Shown here: piece by piece, positions 33,701 to 45,800 of the stretch | Position numbering within the stretch: position 1 is the stretch's first letter | How the letters are laid out: every line of letters starts with the position of its first letter | From: Xanthostigma xanthostigma | Taxonomy: Eukaryota; Arthropoda; Insecta; Raphidioptera; Raphidiidae | DNA: 64,000 nt | Reading direction: 5' to 3' | Assembly (NCBI GenBank): GCA_963575645.1 | Contig: OY754465.1 | Location: forward strand, 53,839,901-53,903,900 | Translations under genes and position numbers: made by a program | Notes under the pieces: generated by a model | Database searches by the model: none | Told to the model about the DNA's origin: nothing | What the model saw: the letters and a program-made list of their open reading frames with translations, nothing else

Positions 33701-36700
33701 TGGAAGATTCGCGTTTAAGTCCCGACAGTGATATTGTTTGAAATAGGGTGTTTCATAAATTAATATCTAGCTATTTATTTGTTTTAACCATATATCTATT
33801 AATTTACTATATTATGAATCATTGTCTATCTACTCAATGTGCAGTGAGTGAATGCAACAAAGCGTATCGAAAATATATCTGCGTCTCTTTCTTCGATGTA
33901 AATCCCTGATTTCTCCGATGATAGGATTGATTGATGTACTTGCATTCAATCTGAATAAAGTATCTCTGTTTCAAAAACTTTGTCTTTTTCTATGACGTTA
34001 ACATGGGCTTACCCAGCTTTTGGCCCAGGAGGGGGCAAATTAGAAATGTCTTAAACCGGGTCCCCCGTGCTTGTTTTGCCCTCCTTGATACGCCAGTGCT
34101 TACGGCGTAAAAAAGACAGAAGTATATGTTTGCACTCTAATGGTTTTATTGCGATTTTATTCCTATGCTCAGTATAGAATTAAAGTATATGGTTTTAACA
34201 CAGCACTACAAAAAAGAGATCTGCGCAAAAGATACAGAAAAAGTCGAGATGAGCAGTTTTGCCTCTCGGTCACTGATATACAGGCACTATTAAGCTATGC
34301 CTTGAACTTAAATGATTATGGTGTGTGACATCATTGTGACACACCCGGCATTTTAACACTGTGACATCATGGTGATCGCAAGGTACAGTGGAAAATTGAT
34401 AATATAAAATGTATATAATCAATGACTACTCATTTGTTTTTCACAACTAATTCTAAATTGGTTACATCAGTGAATCTCAAACTTTCGAACAATGACAGAA
34501 TTTCAAATTGGTCCTCTCTTTCGTATTTAACACGCAGCGAGAAGTTTCATATTGGGCCCACAGGTCTACCGGTATCCACATTTTTAAAAATAATTTTATA
34601 AATTTATCCAAATATTACTTTTACCAATTCTCATGGGTAGAACCTGGCAAATAAGCGCTTGTAATAGAAGATTTCTAAAGACGCTGACGACCAGGGCCGG
34701 ATTAAACCTATCCGGGCTCCTAGGCAATGCAATCAGGTCTTTTCAAGTTGGTGAAGGGGTAACTTCCAGATGATCCGCTCCAAGCATCCTTCAATGGCCT
34801 ATGTGATATTGTAACAACATGATTACTTTGACTAGATGCTGCAGCATCGCCTTACCTGACTCGTTAGCTTTATTGAAATGGTCTTAATGAATAGGTTATA
34901 GATATATTTGATGATCCAGGTTTTTTGATGGGTCAGGAAAGAGAAATGAGACGTGACGTACTTATTATTTTAAATTTTATCTTGAACACCAAGGCAATTT
35001 TAAATAAAAGGCTTGATTTTTTTTATATGAAGTTTGACTAAGTCTAAACCAATTCTGAAATATTTAGGGGGGGTTGCCCGATTATTTAAATAAATAAATG
35101 ACTTCAAAATTAGGCATATTTAATATTGGCTTTATGGTAAAACGGTAGATGGATGATATGTTTTCATTGATTTCTCCAAAACTAGTCAGTGGAAATTAAA
35201 AAAAAACTATTTTGGAAAAATCAATGAAAACATATCATCCATCTACCGAAATATAAAAAAATCAAGCCTTTTATTTAAAGTTGCCTTGGTGTTAGTACTA
35301 CCTTAAATGCAATAAATTGTAATAAACAACGAAATAAAATAATATTGTTGGGAAATTTCATACAAATTTTCAAATAAAATTTTCGTTCAATGAAAAGTTT
35401 TTTTCTTGGTGCGTGCACGGGTCCCTAGGCAGTTGCCTACTCTGCTTAATGATTAATCCGGCACTGCTGACGACCTCAGCTGTCGACCGTCTATAATCTA
35501 CATTCACTGATCACTCTATCTAAGTATAAAGAAGGTCATCAAACTTGGCCCCCGCAAAAATTTTTTTTTTTATTTTTTAATTTTCATTATTGCATATCGT
35601 TAGTTCATGGTTTGTTCTTGATTGTTCGCTATAAATATTTGTTTGTTCCTTAATTGTTTATTTAAAAATAATTAATTAAAAACGTACCGTTTGGTTGGCC
35701 CCCTCAATCGAAATTATTAATATTTTCTCTTATTATTAGTCCATAAATACAGATTAACGTTTGTTCTTCAATAATTTACGTTTGTTCCGACATTTAATTG
35801 CCTTTTTATTGTTTAAATTACAATTTTTATTTACGCGAATAACATTTCTGTCTCGCAGTGAAACGGGAAGGGGCAAATGTGGAGTTTTTAAAAAAACAAT
35901 TCCGGGGTGAACGATAAACGGGTATGCGAATTGTAATTCCGGGGTGAACGATAAACGGGTATGCGAATTGTAATTCCGGGGTGAACGATAAAGGGGTATG
36001 CGAATTGTCTCGCAGTGAAACGGGAAGGGGCAAATGTGGAGTTTTTAAAAAAACAATTCCGGGGTGAACGATAAACGGGTATGCGAATTGTAATTCCGGG
36101 GTGAACGATAAAGGGGTATGCGAATTGTAATTCCGGGGTGAACGATAAAGGGGTATGCGAATTGTCTCGCAGTGAAACGGGAAGGGGCAAATGTGGAGTT
36201 TTTAAAAAAACAATTCCGGGGTGAACGATAAAGGGGTATGCGAATTGTAATTCCGGGGTGAACGAAACGCAGCACGGAGCATGCGCAATGCAACTTTTTT
36301 TGAAATGTTATTCGCGTCGCGTAAATAAAAATTGTAATTTAAACAATAAAAAGGCAATTAAATGTCGGAACAAACGTAAGTTATTGAAGAACAAACGTTA
36401 ATCTGTATTTATGGACTAATAATAAGAGAAAATATTAATAATTTCGATTGAGGGGGCCAACCAAACGGTACGTTTTTAATTAATTATTTTTAAATAAACA
36501 ATTAAGGAACAAACAAATATTTATAGCGAACAATCAAGAACAAACCATGAACTAACGATATGCAATAATGAAAATTAAAAAATAAACAAAAAATTTTTTT
36601 GCGGGGGCCAAGTTCAGTGACCTGTATAAAGAGAAGAAGGGGCATCGCTACACGTTCGGCTATAATCAAGTCGGTGTTTTTCTTTCCCAGCTCGAATTTA

Positions 36701-39700
36701 TTTTTGGAATCGAGAATCACACTTGCCGTAATTTTATAAAAATATTTCAAATATAAAATTGATAAACACGTATTCACCAATCGATGTTATTGCAGTATGC
36801 GTTTCCAGTAAGTGTGTCAAGCTCGCGATGACGCATCGTGAACAAGGTGACTGAAAAAAAAGGACAAGGTCATCAATCTGTAATGTATCGCGATATTCTA
36901 GTCATATGCGGAGGATACTTGCTTATTATATATTTCCATTTATAAGGTGTTTGCTAGTAAGTTCTGTTAGTTCTAAACTGCTTGATTTATTTTATTTTTA
37001 TTAAACGGTTTTATTAACCGACTTCAACAAAAAATGAGTATAGTTTGTCACTTTATAAATATACATTTTGGTCGCTGCCACTGTTTTAGTCACTGTCCCC
37101 GTTTTTTTTCTTCAAAAATTCTCCCAGATGGAAAAACAGAGAGAAATTATGGATTTTGTATATAATAGATAAAATTTATCCTGCAACTTGAAACTCTCTA
37201 ACTTACGACATTTTAAGTGTTAACAAATTTTATTCAACACGCGTGAGTAATATGTAATTTCGGGGCCCTGCTAAATTCGGGAGAAATAATAGATTACTTC
37301 ATGTTGACGCGTAGAGTGCTAATAATGAGCCGTACTGTGAGATAAAGAATTTTCTGGACCAATAGGAACGCAGTAGCAAGCCCAAGCAGTTAAATAATGA
37401 AAAAAACTGCACGGCTTCTGGACCAATAGGAACGTGGTAGGCGGTATTGTATATATGAAAACAGCATCGCAATTCAGTGAAAGTCAGGGCCATCTTGTGT
37501 GCATCGAGGACGGTGGGTACGTCAATCAATGAAGTGATTTATTATTTTTCCCTCTTTTATCAGGGCTCCGATTACATATTACTCGTGCTAGTTGAATAAA
37601 GTATTATGTGCGACCATTGATCGAAGGAGAACATTCCACTCGCGTGTTACCGCACTCGCTACGCTCGTGCGGCAAATTTCACGCTCATGGAATCTTCTCC
37701 TTCTCTCACTAGTCGCACAATATACTAATTTTCAATATTTTTAAATGCTAATTTTATTTTTTGTCGATAATTGCATACATTTTAGTTGTCGGGCGTCTAT
37801 AATCTATAATCATTTTATTTCTTGAACTTTATATTATTTAAATGTTAAGAAAAGAACTGCCGGTATATGGAACAAATTTTATTGTTATCACGATGAACAC
37901 GATATCCAATATAAATTTATATTTAAAACTGTTTAAAAGTAGTTCCGCGATTTTGTGTTAACGAAAAAAAAGTGTTTTTTTCCTTCAGAAGCGATTTACT
38001 AACAAATAGAAGTAAGTGATGATTAATGTATGTTTTCAAAATCAAATATTATAATAAAATAAAAAATATATAAAACTGCCATTTGACGTTTCATTGACAT
38101 TCATTATCTCAGCTGTCGAGCGTCTACAACCAATCTATTGGACGTATCGTGGAACCGAGATTTTTCAACATTATTTCTTGAATAGATTAAGATTAAATTA
38201 ACTAGTGAATATAACCGCAAACAGAGCGTTTTCTTTTGCAGATTCTGGGAGCCGCAGTGGTCGGCATTGTCGGTCACAACATCTTACCGTTCAATCTAGG
38301 ATCACAAAAACCCGAGTTGGCCCTCCTGCTGATAGCGACCACCTTCATGATTGGCACCTTCTGTCTCTTAGTGTCTTGTATCGTGTCTATTGCTACCGGA
38401 TCATTCATTGCAAAAACTGTCTATGTAAGTATTAAGTATTCACATCTATTTTTTTTCTCAATCTACTAGTAGTAGAGGTTTGATCTGTTTATTTTTGAAG
38501 TATTTGGTTAAGGAAATCGTGGCTTTTTGGATCAAAGAAAGCAGTACTTTTTATAATGTTGCTTTATTCTTACGTTTCGGCAGCGTTCCTGTCATCCTCA
38601 AAGAATACAAGCTGTTATAACAGAAAGTACAGTTGTTAAGTCTAAATTTGATAACATTATCTGATCGAGAAATTTCTTCATACTTTATATGATTAACAAT
38701 TTTTTTTCTATTTATTAAATTTTACTATGTGCGTTTTATTTTTTGTAATTTTAGCCTGAGTCACTCAGGCTAAAATTACAAAAAATAAAACGCACATAGT
38801 GAAATTAAATAAAAACTGACTCAGGCTGAAAATGGTTTCTATATCACCAGTATCAATCTTCCAATTCTAAATCTTCCACATCCTCGTTCACATCATCTCT
38901 CCAACATTACTATTAGGTCTTCCAAACTGCAAAATTAATTTTTTAATTGATTGTATATATTTTTTCTGATTTCAGGAAGTTGTGTATCATTTTGTGGCGT
39001 TTCTACTGTTGTTGATTGTGGGTCTTCTGTTTATTATTGATTTGCACAGAGACAGGGGCTACAAGAGATATTATTATGATTCTTACTTAATCGCTGCCGT
39101 AAGTATTTTTCGATAATAATAAAACATTAACAAACTTAACGTTAGAGGTCACTCATGGCGATATTTTTATATTTCGGTTTGCATAAACTGCACCTGCGTT
39201 GGGTTCGTATTTCTACCGATCGGAAGAAAAACCAACACCAAGATTACAATGTAAGTGCCTATATTGGAAAGAGAAGTCCGAAGAAATTCCAACGTGGGCA
39301 GTTGTATTATTATCTTGGTGTTTGCTTTCCTTCCGATGTCGTTCGACATCGGATGAGAAGAAATACGAATTCAAGTAGGTGCAGCCTTAAAAGCGGCATT
39401 AGATTCCTATAAAATTATCATACATTTGAGAGCCTTGTTTTTTTTGCGTCTTCTTTCAAAGGAAGTCAGACACAAGATCCCGTTCCGTTTCAAAATGTCG
39501 AGTAAGATGGTTGTTGGGACACATCTATGTTCACATTTATGCTCAGTTTCTGACATGCTGAATCCACTTTCAAAGTAGATTTAGCATTAATTTTACCGCT
39601 AAATCTACTTTCATAATAGGTAGATTTGATATTAACAGAAACCTCAGTTGTTTGTGTCTAACATTGCTCAAAAAAAAGACAGCGAGAGAGAAAATTAGAA

Positions 39701-39827
39701 TATTTGTATGATTTGTTCCTAAATATTATTAACATGTTTCTTTTCTTTTCAGATTATTACATTAATAAACTGCGTTCTGTACGGCATCAGCGCATTTTTG
39801 GCCCAGCGTACTTACAGAGGAATATAA
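30658..39827 (+). CDS. singles bar-like MARVEL protein, isoform/gene A (164 aa)
   Basis: Exons 30658-30771, 38242-38424, 38976-39098 and 39753-39827, all phase 0, give 164 residues with a stop at 39825. The N-terminus is MSHTVTVTR plus a run of seven Thr, then [17 protein letters not shown]. Four membrane segments follow: TM1 [15 protein letters not shown]2 [22 protein letters not shown]3 [22 protein letters not shown]4 [17 protein letters not shown], and a conserved end QRTYRGI. The layout fits Drosophila singles bar, a MARVEL protein needed for myoblast fusion, where it acts in vesicle and membrane remodelling at the contact site. The family is secure; sing orthology is from memory. The 7.5-kb first intron is filled with repeats. 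Exon 1 may be shared with the cassette at 45264-46109. Confidence 0.82.
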
Positions 39828-42800
39828 AGACAACAAATATCAAACTTAAAGCTACCAGCCTTATTCTACAAATCCATCTTTTCAAAGCTAGATATTTCTT
39901 CGTAAAAATTAACTAACAGTCTCAAAAACTGTCTACTCAATCAAGATCTGGATAAATTTATCGTAATACATTTACATGAAATCTGAATCTATTGGATATT
40001 TTTTATTATTTTTGTTGTTAGTTTTTATATATTTATAATAAAATCGATTTTAAATTTTCAACTTACATAAAAATAGAACATACGAGGTTCTTGTGGTTTG
40101 ATGTCGTTATTTTAGGGCTTTAGGGCAACGCTGGGCAACCTCGGCTCTTTGATCTCCCAGGAGCTCTCCAGATAACTCCCATATGCGTCAGTTATACCTA
40201 TACTTGTCCTACTTGGAACAACACAGATTAGTGCTGGTCGCTCTTCAGAAGTCATAGGTTGCCCAGCGCTGCTTTACGGCTTAGAAGATGTTTCGATAAC
40301 TGAGTTGAATAATAAGTTATTTTCTTCAGTTCAAGACTGGAACCGGACTCCGGACAGATCTGAATTTCTATTGAGACTTCGAAATAAGTTTTCTGACTGT
40401 ATTGTTTTCAATTAAAAATCAATCCAAAATTTCGACCAGTCTAGCTCCTGCCTAAATTACCCAACTTAAATGAACACCAGCAAAACGTGTTCTTGGAACG
40501 GCATATTTCTAGAGGCACTCGGAAACATGTAGCTCATTCAATTTGAAATACGTTCGATACTATATTATTTCTAGAGAGTAATCTAGATTTTGAGAAATTA
40601 TAAGGCTCCAAAGATCCGCTATTAGGACTTATCCTTGAATGCCAAGCAGACTTAAGTAATTGACGTTTCTTTTCTAATTTAATGTGTAAATTATTATTAT
40701 CTTCCTTCAAAAAAGCTTACTGTAGGTCTTACAACAGTATCAATTCAATTATTGCTAGAATTTAGGACGTTCTAACCTTCGGCGATTTGAAATAATTTCC
40801 TTTTCCGTAATATTTTAGGCTTTTAGCAGCAATTATATAACAAACAGATTGGTAGAAAAACTGCTATATATGGTGACAAATTATTGTTTGCTTAAGGCGG
40901 TAATAAGGCAGAGCCGACCGTGCTGAAATACGTAACATTTAAGTAACTTCATAATTGGCCTTCCAACAAATTTTTACTTAAAATGATACCGATAATTCTA
41001 AAACGATAAAAATATTAAGATAGTTAAATCAAGTAAGTAATTGTATTTAATAATAGTGAATAATTATTATTATTTGTTGTGACTTAAAAATATTTACAAT
41101 TTACTAAAGACGCATTTACATTTTTTGACCCAATCGTTTTCATATAAATGAAACATAAAGCAAAAAAAAAAGTTTTTAAGTTTTATTAATACGAATACAA
41201 AAATATAGCTTACGCCAAAAACAAATGACCTTTCGCGGGATATTTCCTCTAATACAGGACACGGGGCTCTAATGCAGGACTGACCCGGAAAATCCTAGAC
41301 GATTGATTACCCTAATTATTATAGTCCTGGGGAGGGGGGTAATTACCCCCTGTACCCCCCATATCTACGCCCTTGACTCGAATAGGTCTCAGAGTGGAGA
41401 ATTATTTCGGAATCAAGATTGGTATGATTGGTAAAAAATGTAAAGGTGTCGAATTTATTTTTGTATAACTTCTATTGAGGCTGATAAACACTTAAATTGA
41501 AAACCAATGAATTTGTGTCTTCTGCTTAAGAAATCAAATGGCTGCATTTGTAATTTTTTCATAAAAATCTCATAAGTACAAACTTGGATATTATTTTATG
41601 AACTTCTAGTTTTTTTTACAAATTTAAATTAAGGATACTTATAAAGCTTTAAAATAAAATATTATTATTTTTATGCATAGGTATACACTACACATATTAT
41701 TACGCAGTGGCGGATCCACGGGGGGGTTTTCGGGTCCAAACCCCCCCCTTTCAGGAATCAAAAATCCCAAATTAAAATCTTACTGCGCGATAAAAAAAAA
41801 GCTTTTCATGTTTTTCATGAATTCTCCGCAAAAGGAGTAACAATTTTTTAAGACCCCCCCCCCCCCCTTGCCTTAATCCTGGATCCGCCACTGTTATTAC
41901 GTATATTTTTGTACAAAAACGAAAGACTACGAAAACAAAATCGAAAATTGAATACATATTAATATTATTAAAAAACATGTGGGGACTTGTTATACATACT
42001 AGTAAATGATCTACAAAATTAATTTTTAATTTTGTCTATTACAAACCTACAGTTCTTGAAGATTATAGATGCTCGACAACTAAAGTTATCAGCGATCCAC
42101 AGTTATTACATTGTAGTATCAATTTGATTAAAAACGAAATGAAAGGATGTAACCTTAGTAATTTTTGGCATTAAAATGTACAAAAAAAAATTATAAAATC
42201 TGGAATTGGTCCGTGGTCCACTAAAAATGTATGCAGTATGGCTCCCCAAAATGTATTATTTCCGAAAATAAAATCAGATTGAAATGGAAAAATTTGAAAT
42301 CACGTTAAAAATGAAGATATGATCTTTCGTAAAATTTGCTGAGTTAGTTTTTAGTTTAGTGATTTACTGTCCGTCTCCTGAAAGGGCAGATAAGTAACTT
42401 CGTGATGGTACCGGATCTGTTACCATAGTTTTATGAATAGTTACGAAGCTAGCTGCCCCGGTACCAGTCCTTTTAGAAGACGGACATTAAAATATTTAAA
42501 AAATATAAGAAATGTTGTTTTTATTTGTGTGTCTTTAAAGTTTTTACTTTTAAGAAAATTATACTATTAAGTGACAATTACATTGCTTAACTTATTCCGC
42601 AAAAAATTTCATTAAATTACTTGAGTACTTAAAATATATTTTCTAACAATATATACCTTTATGAATAGTGAAATATGACCTAAACTTCATTAAGTAGTTT
42701 TGAAAATTGTCGAGACTGTAGCAGTGCCTTTACAAGCCCCCAATTCCGATGTTCTAATTCGAAAATTGGTAAAAGTTTCAATTGAATTTGCAATTTATTA

Positions 42801-45800
42801 TAAAAAAAACAAACAAAAATAGGTCTTTAGGGAGTCAATTTCTTGACCTAAACATGGTGTTGAATCTACGCTCATTTTTTTATAAACAGTAAACATGGTC
42901 AATTTCTAATAGATTTAAAATACAACTTCGAAAGGCTGTTTCTCTGTTATTTTTGAGTTTTGATAAAAAATCTATTTGAAATATTTGCTCGTCTATTTGA
43001 TTTTTACACGCTGTAAAAAAAGCATCAACTTAAAACACCCTGTATTTTTAATGTTGATTTACAATGCGATACAATACCACGAAAAAAGTTTCGCATTTAT
43101 TGCTCTGCTCTCTACACATATCAAACTGTGCCTATCACTATTTTCTAATATAATATTTATTGTTATTTCTTCATTATATTATTATAGCTTTTTTACCACT
43201 CTTTTATATTGTTAATATTTTTAATCCAGTAATAAAAAAAATATTTTGATACACATTCTACCTACACCTTCTATTGAACAACGCGTTATCTATCTATTCT
43301 CTATGTCAATATGTAATGAGTACGAAATGTAAACATAGTGTGATCTTACTGTGATGCAAACATACTCACACAAACAATAAATATAGGTATGTAACAATGC
43401 TGGATTCACATTATTATAACCCAATGTCGCCATCTGCATTTCGTTTTAGATTTGAATGAGTATTAGGTGATAATTATTGATTAGACATCGAACTTTTTCG
43501 TCAGAAAACGTTTAAAACCAGGGACCAATTAAAATAGATCACATTGAAGGGGCGGATATGCTTAACTATTCCGGTCCGGGAACATAACTGTGTTTACCGT
43601 GGACATTAGTGTCCAGCGTGGAAATAACTGTCATGAATACTATTTTTTGAAGTGAAAACTTCTTTAGCGGCGTTGTACACTTTTTTTGTAATGGGTAAAA
43701 AATGTTAAACTCGCGTCAGATCGTCAGACCTGATCGTACCCAGTTCTCACTCACTAAAGTTTGACTGTATATTTTTATACGTTAGACATCTAGCGTTGAA
43801 ATATCGTGCATAAAAATGCAATCTATGATACAAACCATTTTGATCGAAAATTCGTAAGATGTTAATATTCAAGTTTTCACTTCTGCCGGCACTCCCGGAG
43901 TGCAAAAGGGTTTTTTTTTACAGAGGGTCAGCGCTAGTTTTTCCCGCCCTGTACAAAGTGGGCGTTTGATACTCTCTATTCGCTGCCACAAAAAATTATA
44001 GCTTATGGTTGCGAGAACTATTACAACAAAGACAAAAAAAAAACGCATTATTAATTTTACCTTAGATTTATATCTATCAAAAAATTAATATAAAATCATT
44101 CTAGTAAACAAAACAGATATGAACTAATATAGGAAATCTGCCTACCGGCCTCGGCGGGCCCCAGCATACCGGGAAAACTCCCTAAATCCCTGTAAGTCCA
44201 TAGTTTTTAACACTTTTTGACTCAAACATCCGATGTCTAAGTACCCAATTGTTCTACTTTATATATTCTTGTTTGAAATAAGATTTGTTAATTTTATACG
44301 TGTTTTCATGTAATCTAAAAAACAAATAACTAATATTGTACCTCGTTATTAATGTTTGTTAAAATACAATGGCGTTTTATAAAAACAATCTGAGTTTTTC
44401 TATTTCTATTTCCTATTCTTTCTTATTTCTCAAATTATAGATGGATATTTTGATTTGATCTAAATATAAGATTTTACTTATACACAGATTATTCGAAAAC
44501 AGAAGTTCAAGAATTGTTTCAATAAGATAACAGTTCGGTTGTTAGTTTAAGCTTTCTCAAATAATCCATACTAACATTATAAACGCGAAAGTAACTCTGT
44601 CTGTCTGTTACGCTTTCACGGCCAAACCGCTGAGCCGATTGTGATGAAATTTAATATGGAGTTAGTTTCAAGCGTGGGGAAGGACATTGCCTATTTTTTT
44701 TTCAAAATTTAACCCCTATGGTGATGAAGTGGAAGTTGTAATATTGTATGAAGTTACTTTCCTCTGAGGAAGGTCATAAACTATTTTTGAAGTGAAAACT
44801 TGTTTAGCGGCGCTGTACACTTTTTTTGAAATGGGTAAAAAATGTTAAACTCGCGTCAGGAAAAGTAAGAACTGGGTGAGACTCTCTAAGTGATAGTAAT
44901 TGCCAGATAGTTTTTATACAACGTTAGACATCTAGCGTTGAAATATCGTACATACAAATGCAATCTATGATACAAAACATTTTATTTACAAGTGTTGTCA
45001 ATAAATAAAAATGCTTCTAAATGCAAAACATTAAAAGACGTTAATATTCAAGTTTTCACTTCATCCGGCACTCCCGGAGTGCAACCCGTCTTTTTTTTTA
45101 AATTAAACTCTAAGGGGGTTAAATGCCTCCTCATAAATTAAGGTTAAAAGTGGGTGTTCTTTGGAAGTGGATATGTTTACATCATTTATTAATCAAGATT
45201 CCTTCCAATTGGGTAATTGAATTTCAGGAAGAATATTTTTATTAATTCCTGTATTTATTACAGATTCTTGGAATAGTTTGCGTTGGCATCGTCGGTTATT
45301 ACATCACACCATATTACAATTATAGTCAAAAGCCTGAATTGTTCTTCCTTTTGATGGCAACTACCTTCATGATCGGAACTTTCTGCCTTCTGCTCTCCTG
45401 CATCATATCAATTGCCACTGGATCATTCATTGCGAAAACAGTATTTGTAAGTATCCAAGTGCTGTGAGCATCTGGTTTAATTAAATCTGAAACTTCAGAA
45501 AAAGTACAAATCTTTTTTGTTTGTTTAGCAGTACTAAACAATTTTTGTTTTGATTTCAGGAAGTGGTATATCACTTGGTAGCGTTTCTACTGTTGCTGAT
45601 TGCTGGAATTATTTTCTTAGTTGAAATCAATAACCATAGGTATCCGAAAAAATCCTACGATGCGTATTTGGCAGCCTCTGTAAGTATTAAAAATTTAATG
45701 GCCCACAAATTTTTGTTTCACTAATACTGTAAAATAGGTCAACCTAAATCATGGCTAAGCAGCTTTAAAGTTTGAGGAGCAGCAAAACTTTTAAGCGTGA

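Larger units (their letters stand above)
30772..38241 (+). other. Intron 1 of the sing-like gene
   Basis: 7.5 kb holding repeat I copy 2, a hAT MITE, the Foldback element and an inverted-repeat element, which are listed separately. Between them (30772-31961, 32779-34691, 36624-37225, 37606-38241) I see only AT-rich sequence with no exon or RNA gene. Confidence 0.6.

Noticed and set aside
35827..36293. Three overlapping 68-100-codon ORFs on the - strand
   Set aside because: They are translations of the Foldback element's 157-bp tandem repeat, with repetitive content and no protein family.
35849..36301. CRISPR-like array
   Set aside because: The repeats are contiguous subunits without unique spacers, in an insect genome and inside a Foldback element.
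39155..39412. 85-codon ORF next to sing cassette A as an extra exon
   Set aside because: Overlaps a short inverted-repeat MITE and has no counterpart in cassette B.
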